A stretch of 32,655 nt of DNA. Origin: Candidatus Gastranaerophilales bacterium (lineage in GTDB: Bacteria > Cyanobacteriota > Vampirovibrionia > Gastranaerophilales > Gastranaerophilaceae). The notes under the pieces were generated by a model that was not told where the DNA came from, searched no databases, and saw only the letters and a list, made by a program, of their open reading frames with translations. The stretch spans positions 1 to 32,655 of the forward strand of contig CALVEJ010000017.1 of NCBI GenBank assembly GCA_944326535.1, in the 5' to 3' direction. Shown here one piece after another: positions 8,129 to 14,747 of the stretch. Within the stretch, counting starts at the first letter, position 1, and every line of letters starts with the position of its first letter. The translations under genes were made by a program, and so were the position numbers.

Positions 8129-9040
8129 TCATCCGTTTGTTCCTGTTGCCTGTGCAGTACCTCTTAGCATTACCATTCCGTTACAAGGCATGATTGCATC
8201 TTCTTCAATAATTTCACCGATACTGTCCGCAACAATTGTACCCGATTTCGGATTTTTAACTGAATCAATGTGCCCCTTGATATCAGCTTCAACACCAGAA
8301 TACTCGAAAGATAAATCAGTATTTTCCATTTCACAATTTATAAGTTTTAAATTTTTACAGTAGCACAGCGGCTGCGTTCCGATAATTCTGCAATTTACCA
8401 GAGTTAAATTCTCAGAAAACCATCCCAGATATTCACCTTTTACAACAGAATTTTCAACAAGAACATTTTTGCTGTGCCAGAACGCATCTTTTGTATCAAG
8501 ATTTGAATTTGAAATATGCAGATTGTTCATATACTGAAACGAATATTTTCCTGTCATATTTAAGTTGTCTATCACTACGTTGTCAGTTTCAAACAGAAAA
8601 TATACAGAGCTTATTGAAGAATTTGATATCTGAATATTTTTGCATTTCCAACCAAATTCATCAGAAACAATCCGTGAATTTTCAACTCTGACATTTTCAC
8701 ATTCACGCAGACATTTTATACCATTGATACTGCAGTCCCTAATTATTCCGTCAGAACAATACCACAAAGGCGCTCTTGTTTTGTCATCCATTGAAGAATT
8801 TTCAATACTGAATTCGTGAGCATGCCACATCGGATAGCGTAATGAAAAAGAACAGCCTTTTACATTGTAATTTCGCCCTTCTTTAAGCACCGACTCGCCG
8901 TCTGCCTCTCCTGCAAATGTACAATTTAAAACATCTGTATTTTTTATATTGTAAAGAGCTCTTTCTTCATCAAATGTTAAATCTTTTATTTGTTTCGAAT
9001 TTCCAATGTTAAGCTTTTTGTTTATATCTTTTATGTTCAT
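8129..9040 (-). CDS. DUF3737 family right-handed beta-helix protein
   Basis: About 303 residues built of short repeats with alternating polar and hydrophobic residues (for example NVRVENSRIVSDEFGWKCKN and NLHISNSNLDTKDAFWHSKN), as expected of a right-handed parallel beta helix. The segments YPMWHAHEFSIENS and RAPLWYCSDGIIRDCSING are characteristic of DUF3737. No signal peptide is seen, so it is probably cytosolic. Biochemical function is unknown for the family. I chose the ATG at 9040 because AAAAGGAT lies eight bases upstream; an earlier ATG at 9046 is too close to that site and a TTG at 9070 lacks one. Confidence 0.85.
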   Translation of the reverse strand: MNIKDINKKLNIGNSKQIKDLTFDEERALYNIKNTDVLNCTFAGEADGESVLKEGRNYNVKGCSFSLRYPMWHAHEFSIENSSMDDKTRAPLWYCSDGIIRDCSINGIKCLRECENVRVENSRIVSDEFGWKCKNIQISNSSISSVYFLFETDNVVIDNLNMTGKYSFQYMNNLHISNSNLDTKDAFWHSKNVLVENSVVKGEYLGWFSENLTLVNCRIIGTQPLCYCKNLKLINCEMENTDLSFEYSGVEADIKGHIDSVKNPKSGTIVADSIGEIIEEDAIMPCNGMVMLRGTAQATGTNG

Positions 9041-9242
9041 ACACATGATCCTTTTAAAGTCTTTATTCAATATTCATTGCAAAAAAACATATCTTATATA
9101 CCTATATACATTATTAATCATTTTTTAAAAATAGCAAATACTTATATTGAATAAGATATTATGCTTTTCGAGCATAATTGTTTATATAGAAATTATTCTA
9201 AATAACAGCTTATACAAGGTAAAACAAGGGAACACAATTTTG

Positions 9243-9271
9243 TTGACTTTAGGTCATTGACTTTTAGTCAA
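9243..9271. promoter_or_regulatory. Two tandem palindromic operators upstream of the TetR gene
   Basis: TTGACT-TTT-AGTCAA (9257-9271) is a perfect 15-base palindrome. Exactly 14 bases before it, TTGACT-TTA-GGTCAT (9243-9257) is an imperfect copy. The second site covers the -35 box of the promoter. This layout is typical of autorepression by a TetR dimer pair; binding itself is inferred. Confidence 0.65.
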
Positions 9272-9284
9272 CATCTGATATACT
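9257..9284 (+). promoter_or_regulatory. Promoter of the TetR-aldo/keto reductase operon
   Basis: TTGACT (9257-9262) and TATACT (9279-9284) are spaced by 16 bases. The -35 box is part of the perfect palindromic operator, so repressor binding would block RNA polymerase. Confidence 0.65.
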
Positions 9285-9314
9285 GAAGAAAAATACGTAA
9301 TAAGGGTTCAAAAC

Positions 9315-9917
9315 ATGAATAAAAGAAAATTAGCAGCACAAACAACAAAAAGAAAACTTATTTCAACAGCGTTAGACTTAATCAAAGAAAACGGTTTTGA
9401 TGCAATAAATGTTGAAGATATTACAAAAAAAGCAGGTGTTGCAAAAGGAACTTTTTATACATATTTCAAAAGAAAAGAAGACATTGTTCTTGAAATAAGC
9501 AGAACTCCATTTAGTGAAATTGCTCAAGAACTGCAGGACATGAAGGATTTAAAAATAATAACAAAACTCAGTCACTACTTTCACAGGTTTATGGAATGTG
9601 TAGAGTCCTGCGGAATTCACGTATGCCGCCAATGGACAAGGGATGTTTTGGATCCGAACAATGTTCCGGAGAACAAAGACGGTCAAAAATGGGCTTACGA
9701 TGTTGATATGCTAAAAGGAATTCTTGAAGATGCCGTTAAAACAGGTGAATTGAAGGAAGGTACGCCTGTAGAACTGCTGACTCACATTATTATAAGCGAA
9801 CTTTACGGAATGATGACCTGCTGGTGTATGTCCGACGGAAAGTTTGAGCCGTTGGAATGGACGGATAAATTTTGTAACGTCCAACTAACTGCAATATTTG
9901 AGCAATATTTAAATTAG
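9315..9917 (+). CDS. TetR-family transcriptional regulator
   Basis: 200 residues. The N-terminal helix-turn-helix is typical: RKLISTALDLIKENGFDAIN at 13-32, then VEDITKKAGVAKGTFYTYFK at 33-52, continuing with RKEDIVLE. The C-terminal ligand-binding domain (about 70-200) is not recognised and has several cysteines (near CVESCGIHVC) that could sense redox state or electrophiles; that is a guess. The gene lies 23 bases before an aldo/keto reductase, shares its promoter, and has two palindromic sites over that promoter, so it probably represses itself and the reductases. Confidence 0.92.
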   Translation: MNKRKLAAQTTKRKLISTALDLIKENGFDAINVEDITKKAGVAKGTFYTYFKRKEDIVLEISRTPFSEIAQELQDMKDLKIITKLSHYFHRFMECVESCGIHVCRQWTRDVLDPNNVPENKDGQKWAYDVDMLKGILEDAVKTGELKEGTPVELLTHIIISELYGMMTCWCMSDGKFEPLEWTDKFCNVQLTAIFEQYLN

Positions 9918-9940
9918 CTAAAAACAGAAAGGACAAAATC

Positions 9941-10945
9941 ATGAAATATAGAAAATTAAGAGATATTGAAGTATCCGCTGTTGGTATGGGCTGTATGGGA
10001 TTCAGCCACGGTTACGGAGCAATTCCGCCGGAAGAAGAATCCATTAGACTTATACACAAAGCCTATGATTTGGGATGCACTTTATTTGACACAGCAGAGG
10101 CTTACGGACCTTATATTAATGAAGAGCTGGTCGGCAAAGCAGTAAAACCATTCAGAGATAAAATCATTTTGACCACAAAATTTGTTCCGGTATTTCAGCC
10201 GGGACAAGACATTCCTGAAGGCAAGCTAAGCAAAAAAGGCGTGACAAATGCGTTGAATGACTCATTAAAAAGGCTGCAGACAGATTACATAGATATTTAT
10301 TACGAGCACAGAGTTCCGCTTGACAGCAATATTGAAGAAGTTGCAGGATGGATGGGCGAATTTATAAAAGAAGGAAAAATCCGTGCCTGGGGACAATCAC
10401 AATCAACAGAAGAACAGATAAGAAAAGCCCATGCAGTAACACCTTTGACCGCTATACAAAGCGAATACTCAATGATGGAAAGAATGTTTGAAAAAGATGT
10501 TATTCCGACTTGTCAGGAGTTGAATATCGGTTTTGTTGCATTTTCTCCTATGGCGTCAGGGTTTTTAAGCGGAAAATATAACAAAAATATGGAATACAAA
10601 GGCGATGATGTAAGACGTGTGATTACTCGATTTAACCCTGAAAATGTTGAAAAGAACCAGCCGCTTTTGGATTTACTGCACGCTGTTGCCGACAAAAAAG
10701 GTGTAACTCCTGCGCAATTATCTCTTGCGTGGATGCTCCATAAATATCCCCACGTAGTACCGATACCGGGCATGAGAAAAGACGAAAGAGTAATAGAAAA
10801 CCTCGGTGCGGCAGATGTAGTATTGAGCGATGAAGAATTTAACAATATAGAAACTGAATTGAACAAAATCACGATTTACGGAAACAGGACTGACGAAGAT
10901 ATTCACAAACTCGGTTCTGTAAAGGCTCGTGAATTTAAAGATTAA
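9941..10945 (+). CDS. Aldo/keto reductase (NADPH-dependent)
   Basis: 334 residues folding as a (beta/alpha)8 barrel. The catalytic tetrad of the aldo/keto reductase superfamily is present: D50 and Y55 (TLFDTAEAYG), K80 (LTTKF) and H123 (YYEHR). The start MKYRKLRDIEVSAVGMGCMG and the C-terminal PGMRKDERVIENLGA (NADPH phosphate binding) fit the AKR13-like group. Such enzymes reduce aldehydes and ketones, often toxic ones. The ribosome-binding site AGAAAGGA lies upstream of the ATG. It is the second gene of the TetR operon. Substrate unknown. Confidence 0.93.
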   Translation: MKYRKLRDIEVSAVGMGCMGFSHGYGAIPPEEESIRLIHKAYDLGCTLFDTAEAYGPYINEELVGKAVKPFRDKIILTTKFVPVFQPGQDIPEGKLSKKGVTNALNDSLKRLQTDYIDIYYEHRVPLDSNIEEVAGWMGEFIKEGKIRAWGQSQSTEEQIRKAHAVTPLTAIQSEYSMMERMFEKDVIPTCQELNIGFVAFSPMASGFLSGKYNKNMEYKGDDVRRVITRFNPENVEKNQPLLDLLHAVADKKGVTPAQLSLAWMLHKYPHVVPIPGMRKDERVIENLGAADVVLSDEEFNNIETELNKITIYGNRTDEDIHKLGSVKAREFKD

Positions 10946-11271
10946 GAAAATTTTTAAAATTTATTTGTAAAAATAAATTGATTGTACATTGATAATATTT
11001 ATTATGTTAAACAGTGTTTAATAAAATTATATCAGGGCTCCGCCCCGAACCCCGTTTTAGATTCTTCGCTGCGCTCAGAATGACATGGTGTTGTCATCCT
11101 GAAGGAGTGAAACGACTGAAGGATCTTATGTATTTTAGATTCTTCGGTCACTATGTTCCCTCAGAATGACGGAAAGAGTAGGTTGGACATAGCGGATTTT
11201 GAGCGGGCACAAGGCTGCCCAACAAAAGGCAATTAACACACAAAATTACCAATAAAAAAGGAGAATAAATT
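10946..11271. other. Intergenic region carrying a repeat element
   Basis: 326 bases between two aldo/keto reductases. It starts with an AT-only hairpin (10957-10978), then a small palindrome TTAAAC-AGT-GTTTAA (11007-11021) that could be an operator. A GC-rich block and three copies of a roughly 27-35-base repeat fill 11035-11170. The ribosome-binding site AAAGGAG of the second reductase ends the region. Base composition of 11035-11220 is clearly higher in GC than the neighbours. Confidence 0.6.
11059..11170. repeat. Dispersed-type intergenic repeat, three copies in alternating orientation
   Basis: Copy 1 (11059-11085) begins AGATTCTTCG and ends CAGAATGACA. Copy 2 (11092-11126) is an imperfect inverse, beginning TGTCATCCTGA and ending GAAGGATCT. 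Copy 3 (11137-11170) is again in the first orientation. Copies 1 and 2 could fold into a hairpin in RNA. Similar TGTCATCCTGA...GAAGGATCT elements are scattered between genes in many gut bacteria; no transposase is present. A GGGC-TCC-GCCC mini-hairpin (about 11035-11045) precedes copy 1. Confidence 0.7.
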
Positions 11272-12117
11272 ATGCAGACAGTAAAATTAAACACCGGTAT
11301 TGAAATGCCAATCTTAGGTTTCGGAGTATACCAGGTACCTGACCACAACGAATGCGAACGAGTCGTGTCAGAAGCACTGGAAACAGGATACAGACTTATC
11401 GATACTGCTCAAGCATACTTTAACGAAGAAGCCATTGGCTCCGCTATCAAAAAAAGTGGTATTGACAGAAAAGACATTTTTCTTGTCACAAAAGTATGGG
11501 TATCAAACGGCGGATATGAAAAAGCCAAAGCTTCAATCGATGAATCTTTAAGAAAATTGCAGACAGATTACCTTGACTTAATACTGATTCACCAGCCGTT
11601 TAACGATTATTACGGAACCTACAGGGCAATGGAAGAAGCTTACAAAAACGGCAAAACACGTGCCATCGGCGTAAGTAATTTTTACCCCGACAGATTCGTA
11701 GATTTGTCACATTTCTGCGAAATACAACCAATGATAAATCAGGTGGAAACCCATGTTTTTCAACAGCAAAAAACAGCTAAAGAAATTATGAAAAAGCACA
11801 ACACACAGATTATGTCCTGGGGTCCCTTTGCAGAAGGAAAAAACAATTACTTCCAAAATGAAACACTTAAGGAAATAGGAGCAAAACATGGAAAATCCGT
11901 TGCACAGGTTGCTTTGAGATTTTTGACTCAAGAAGGTGTTATCGTAATTCCAAAATCCACCCACAAAAACAGAATGGAAGAGAACTTTAATATCTTTGAT
12001 TTTGAACTTTCTTCTGATGATTTGGACAAAATCAGAGCATTAGATACGGGTAAAAGTCTTTTCTGCGACCATTACAGCCCCGAATTTGTAGAATTTATTG
12101 TTAATTACAAAATATAA
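11272..12117 (+). CDS. Aldo/keto reductase, AKR5-like
   Basis: 281 residues, the compact type of aldo/keto reductase (YvgN / 2,5-diketogluconate reductase group). The tetrad is D44 and Y49 (RLIDTAQAYF), K74 (LVTKVWV) and H107 (LILIHQPF). The family signatures IGVSNFYPDRF and VIPKSTHKNRMEEN (cofactor binding) are present. The protein is not a close copy of the reductase at 9941 and belongs to another subgroup. The start has AAAAGGAG seven bases upstream. The repeat element upstream may separate it from the TetR operon, so joint regulation is not certain. Confidence 0.93.
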   Translation: MQTVKLNTGIEMPILGFGVYQVPDHNECERVVSEALETGYRLIDTAQAYFNEEAIGSAIKKSGIDRKDIFLVTKVWVSNGGYEKAKASIDESLRKLQTDYLDLILIHQPFNDYYGTYRAMEEAYKNGKTRAIGVSNFYPDRFVDLSHFCEIQPMINQVETHVFQQQKTAKEIMKKHNTQIMSWGPFAEGKNNYFQNETLKEIGAKHGKSVAQVALRFLTQEGVIVIPKSTHKNRMEENFNIFDFELSSDDLDKIRALDTGKSLFCDHYSPEFVEFIVNYKI

Positions 12118-12120
12118 AAA

Positions 12121-12150
12121 TGAAAATGAAATTTAAAAAATTTGTTTTCA
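12121..12150 (+). terminator. Weak AT-rich hairpin after the second reductase
   Basis: TGAAAA-TG-AAATTT (12121-12134) is the inverse of AAATTT-G-TTTTCA (12138-12150). It follows the stop at 12117 but has no GC pairs to speak of and no clean T-run, so termination is doubtful. Confidence 0.25.
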
Positions 12151-12237
12151 TAAAACAGCAAAAATATACAATTTCATCTTGACTGATAGCTGCTCTAATG
12201 TTTTAAAATTACGCTAAAAGAAATAGGAGAATAACAA

Positions 12238-12810
12238 ATGAAGAGAATATTAATAATTCTGCTTCCAATAGTATTGATTGCAGGTTTTGTAATTTATCAA
12301 ATTGCTGATGCAGCAACACAAACCAAGATAGGGGGTCTTATGGACAAAAAAGTTTTGGTAGCATATTTTTCGTGGAGCGGAAATACAAAGTCTATCGCTC
12401 AAAAAATTCAAGCACAAACCGGTGCCGATATTTTTGAAATCACACCGGTCACACCTTATCCTGCTGATTACAATGAAACAGCATACGGCATAGCAAAAGA
12501 GCAGAAAGAAAAAGGAATTCACCCGCCAATACACAACAAGGACATAAGTTCTTATGATGTGATTTTTGTCGGAACTCCTGCATGGTGGTACACAATGGCG
12601 CCGCCGGTGATGACCTTTTTGGCTGAAAACAATTTTGAAGGCAAAATTATTGTCCCCTTTGTTACACACGGCGGTGGCGGCGGCTACACAATAGACAAAG
12701 ATATGGAAAAACTTGCCAAAGGAGCAAAAGTACTTTCTCCGTTTGTTGTATACGGCAAAGGTAATTCCGGCACTGACAAAGATTTAGCCGAATGGATAAA
12801 CAAGCTGTAA
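12238..12810 (+). CDS. Flavodoxin-like protein with N-terminal signal/membrane segment
   Basis: 190 residues. Residues 3-25 form a hydrophobic segment ending in ADA-AT, which reads as a signal peptide or anchor. The flavodoxin domain starts at about 37 with VLVAYFSWSGNTKSIAQKI, the FMN phosphate loop being FSWSGNTKS, followed by VGTPAWWYTMAPPVMTFL and a glycine-rich GGGGGY segment, as in flavodoxin_4-type proteins of gut bacteria. It binds FMN and passes electrons; a partner reductase is not visible. The ATG at 12238 has AGGAG nine bases upstream. A second in-frame ATG at 12340 also has a G-rich stretch before it and would give a cytosolic form. The gene ends the redox cluster and has its own terminator. 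Confidence 0.85.
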   Translation: MKRILIILLPIVLIAGFVIYQIADAATQTKIGGLMDKKVLVAYFSWSGNTKSIAQKIQAQTGADIFEITPVTPYPADYNETAYGIAKEQKEKGIHPPIHNKDISSYDVIFVGTPAWWYTMAPPVMTFLAENNFEGKIIVPFVTHGGGGGYTIDKDMEKLAKGAKVLSPFVVYGKGNSGTDKDLAEWINKL

Positions 12811-12831
12811 GTTATTATTAACAAATTAGCC

Positions 12832-12867
12832 AAGACCTGTGAACTATAACAATTCACAGGTCTTTTT
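12832..12867 (+). terminator. Intrinsic terminator after the flavodoxin gene
   Basis: AAGACCTGTGAA (12832-12843) pairs perfectly with TTCACAGGTCTT (12853-12864) around a nine-base loop and is followed by a T-run to 12867. Confidence 0.88.
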
Positions 12868-12938
12868 ATATCTATATATTTATTATTATTCTATAATATT
12901 TCCATTGCCAGTACAAAACATAACAGGACATCAAACAT

Positions 12939-13442
12939 TTGAAAAACACACAAGTTTCATATACAAACAGCAATGTAAAAATCAGAAAATACAAAAAATC
13001 AGACTGCAAAAAACTGTCAGATTTGTTTTACGATACAGTTCATTCTGTTAATGCAAAGGATTACACACAAAAGCAGCTTGATGTCTGGGCACCGGTCAAT
13101 ATAAATTTACAAAACTGGAACAAATCACTGGAAGCGAACTACACAATTGTAGCAACAATAGACAATATAATTGTCGGCTTTGGAGATATTGAAGGCACAG
13201 GATACCTAAACAGGCTATACGTACACAAAGACTATCAAAGGCAAGGCATAGCGACAAGAATATGCGATGAGCTTGAAAAAGCCATAGATCAACATACATA
13301 TGAAGTCCATGCATCGATCAGTGCAAAATCATTTTTTGAAAAACGAGGATATAAAATAATAAAAAAACAAAATGTAGAAAAAAGCGGTGTTCTGTTAACA
13401 AATTATATTATGAGAAAGATTATAAATAAGTGTTTAAAATAA
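12939..13442 (+). CDS. GNAT-family N-acetyltransferase
   Basis: 167 residues with a GNAT fold: IRKYKKSDCKKLSDLFYDTV at the start, then IVGFGDIEGTGYLNRLYVHK and the acetyl-CoA loop QRQGIATRICDELE, ending in SAKSFFEKRGYKII. It resembles the small GNAT enzymes (YafP type) found near stress genes; the substrate is unknown. No ATG or GTG exists before the conserved core, so the start is taken as TTG at 12939 with AGGA about 11 bases upstream. It is not part of the flavodoxin operon, being behind a strong terminator. Confidence 0.85.
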   Translation: MKNTQVSYTNSNVKIRKYKKSDCKKLSDLFYDTVHSVNAKDYTQKQLDVWAPVNINLQNWNKSLEANYTIVATIDNIIVGFGDIEGTGYLNRLYVHKDYQRQGIATRICDELEKAIDQHTYEVHASISAKSFFEKRGYKIIKKQNVEKSGVLLTNYIMRKIINKCLK

Positions 13443-13632
13443 AAACACCTATTTAATTCCTTTTCCCACTTCTATATCAGGTAAAATATTTTTGTTGGAG
13501 CAGCCTCCAACATATAGGCTATGACATTATTAAAATAAATAATGCAAAAGTTTCCGGAAAAGCAAGGTTCGAACTTTCTGAAACTCAATCAGGGCAACAA
13601 AAAAGAGCCTCTAAAAAGGCTCTTAATTTAAA
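13443..13632. other. Intergenic region downstream of tRNA-Asp
   Basis: Holds a perfect hairpin TGTTGGAG-CAGC-CTCCAACA (13493-13512) with no T-run on the RNA side, a palindrome TTTCCGGAAA (13551-13560), and the tRNA terminator at 13598-13624. No gene is seen. Confidence 0.5.
13598..13624 (-). terminator. Intrinsic terminator of tRNA-Asp
   Basis: On the minus strand AAGAGCC pairs with GGCTCTT around an eight-base loop (13603-13624), followed by a run of T residues. It lies ten bases past the tRNA's 3' end. Confidence 0.85.
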
Positions 13633-13710
13633 TGGCGGGACCGACGAGGCTCGAACTCGCGACCTCCTGCGTGACAGGCAGGCACTCTAACCAAACTGAG
13701 CTACGATCCC
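13633..13710 (-). tRNA. tRNA-Asp (anticodon GTC)
   Basis: On the minus strand the gene starts GGGATCGTAGCTCAG, has the anticodon stem-loop CCTGCCTGTCACGCAGG with anticodon GTC, a T-arm with GTTCGAG, and ends GGTCCCGCCA, so the CCA end is encoded. The acceptor, D, anticodon and T stems all pair. Total length is 78 bases; the D-loop has one T more than the usual form. A promoter (13843-13871) and a terminator flank it. Confidence 0.96.
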
Positions 13711-13741
13711 AATCATATTTAATTTTCAAACTTGGAATTGC

Positions 13742-13755
13742 AGCTCAGTTTGGTT
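13742..13755 (-). repeat. Inverted copy of the tRNA-Asp D-arm in the tRNA leader
   Basis: AGCTCAGTTTGGTT on the plus strand here is the exact inverse of 13689-13702 inside the tRNA. In the tRNA precursor the leader segment could pair over 14 bases with the D-arm. Confidence 0.8.
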
Positions 13756-13790
13756 TCTAATTTAAAAACCGTTCGCTTTCGCTCACCTGG

Positions 13791-13825
13791 GAGCTACGAT
13801 CCCAATTCATATTCAATTTTCAAAC
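13791..13825 (-). repeat. Partial direct copy of the tRNA-Asp 5' end and its leader
   Basis: 35 bases nearly identical to 13698-13731 (one inserted T and one substitution). They cover the first 13 bases of the tRNA (GGGATCGTAGCTC) and about 21 bases of upstream sequence. The rest of this second tRNA is absent, so it is a remnant or a partial duplication, not a gene. Confidence 0.8.
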
Positions 13826-13842
13826 GGATCACCCGTGTAAAA

Positions 13843-13871
13843 ATTATAATATGCTGATTTTTTATTTTCAA
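13843..13871 (-). promoter_or_regulatory. Promoter of the tRNA-Asp transcript
   Basis: On the minus strand TTGAAA (13871-13866) and TATAAT (13848-13843) are separated by 17 bases. Transcription would start near 13836, upstream of the partial tRNA copy, and give a leader of about 125 bases. Confidence 0.65.
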
Positions 13872-13912
13872 CAATTATTTTGACAAAAATATTAAAATAA
13901 AAAACATATTTA

Positions 13913-13941
13913 TTGTCAACACCAAAATATACACGTATAAT
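13913..13941 (+). promoter_or_regulatory. Promoter of the secreted protein at 13977
   Basis: TTGTCA (13913-13918) and a perfect TATAAT (13936-13941) are 17 bases apart, 36 bases before the ATG. Confidence 0.7.
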
Positions 13942-13976
13942 CGTATTATCAGGTCAATTTGAATAACGGAGAAACA

Positions 13977-14747
13977 ATGAAAAAGAATTTTATATTTGCA
14001 ATATTAACGCTAATCTTTTTTGTGTCCATGCCTGCTAATGCGGCGAAATCAGTCAAAGTAACAGCTCTTACAGAGTTTAACTCTCTAACGCCGACTGATC
14101 AAATGAAAGTGGTTGTTATAGAGCATGCAGAGTTCAAAAACGGGATTGTTTTTGAAGACGGAACAATACTTAAAGGTGAAATATTTGATGTAAAGCAGCC
14201 CAAACGTGCAAAACTTAATGCTTCATTCAAATTCAGACCAACCAGTTACACATACAACGGCAAAACTCAAAAAATAAACGATCCGGAATTTATTGCCAAA
14301 TATGCACCATATAAAGAGTTGGACAAAGCGGGTATTGCGACTTCCGCCGCTACAACTGCCGGCAGTATGCTATTTCATATTCCTCTTCTTTCGGAGAGTG
14401 TTTCTCTTGTCAAAGGTATGTGGAAAAACCAGGAAAATAATCGTCTAAAATCCGGCGTTGTTCAGGTATACAAAGATTCTCCGCTGTCATATATTGAAGA
14501 AGGAAAAGATGTTGTTATAACAAAAGACACTCTGTTTGTTTTGAAATTCAAATCCTCAGATGAAGAAGATCTCGATCAGCCGGCAACGACAGAAGGTCAG
14601 ACTGAAAGCGAGTTACATCCGGAAAAATTGACAATACCAACTCCACAAGACACTGATTCTCCAACAGAAGAAGATAAAAATATAAAACACATAAAATCGC
14701 AGCATCCCGATGATGTTTTGAAAGAAGTTGAACTAAACACCAAGTGA
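13977..14747 (+). CDS. Secreted protein with a small beta-rich domain, unknown function
   Basis: 256 residues with a clear signal peptide cleaved after NANA-like residues (about 22, PANA-AK). Residues 45-100 contain FEDGTILKGEIFDVKQPK (59-76), which lines up with segments in the proteins at 18857 and 20402; a nonpolar stretch AGIATSAATTAGSMLFHIP follows, and then a further strand region ending ITKDTLFVLKF. The C-terminal 60 residues are acidic, rich in Thr and Pro, and probably disordered. ATG at 13977 is chosen for its GGAG seven bases upstream. Its end overlaps the convergent helicase gene by 15 bases. I do not recognise a named family. Confidence 0.75.
   Translation: MKKNFIFAILTLIFFVSMPANAAKSVKVTALTEFNSLTPTDQMKVVVIEHAEFKNGIVFEDGTILKGEIFDVKQPKRAKLNASFKFRPTSYTYNGKTQKINDPEFIAKYAPYKELDKAGIATSAATTAGSMLFHIPLLSESVSLVKGMWKNQENNRLKSGVVQVYKDSPLSYIEEGKDVVITKDTLFVLKFKSSDEEDLDQPATTEGQTESELHPEKLTIPTPQDTDSPTEEDKNIKHIKSQHPDDVLKEVELNTK

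Noticed and set aside
9158..9178. Hairpin ATTATGCT-TTTCG-AGCATAAT upstream of the TetR gene
   Set aside because: A perfect 8-base stem but with no T-run and no gene end nearby; its role is unclear, and it does not match the operator sequence.
11007..11021. Palindrome TTAAAC-AGT-GTTTAA as a second TetR operator
   Set aside because: It differs from the TTGACT-type sites, and no promoter could be placed around it with confidence.
12250..12669. Long antisense frame (139 codons) opposite the flavodoxin gene
   Set aside because: A shadow of the flavodoxin codons; Cys- and aromatic-rich without any domain.
12839..13051. Open frame of 70 codons overlapping the start of the second GNAT gene
   Set aside because: It begins inside the terminator hairpin, runs in another frame than the clear GNAT fold, and has no ribosome-binding site.
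13493..13512. Perfect hairpin TGTTGGAG-CAGC-CTCCAACA as a terminator
   Set aside because: No T-run follows the stem on either strand, so it is left as an unexplained hairpin.
13551..13600. Segment with GTTCGAAC resembling a tRNA T-loop
   Set aside because: No acceptor, D or anticodon stem can be assembled around it.
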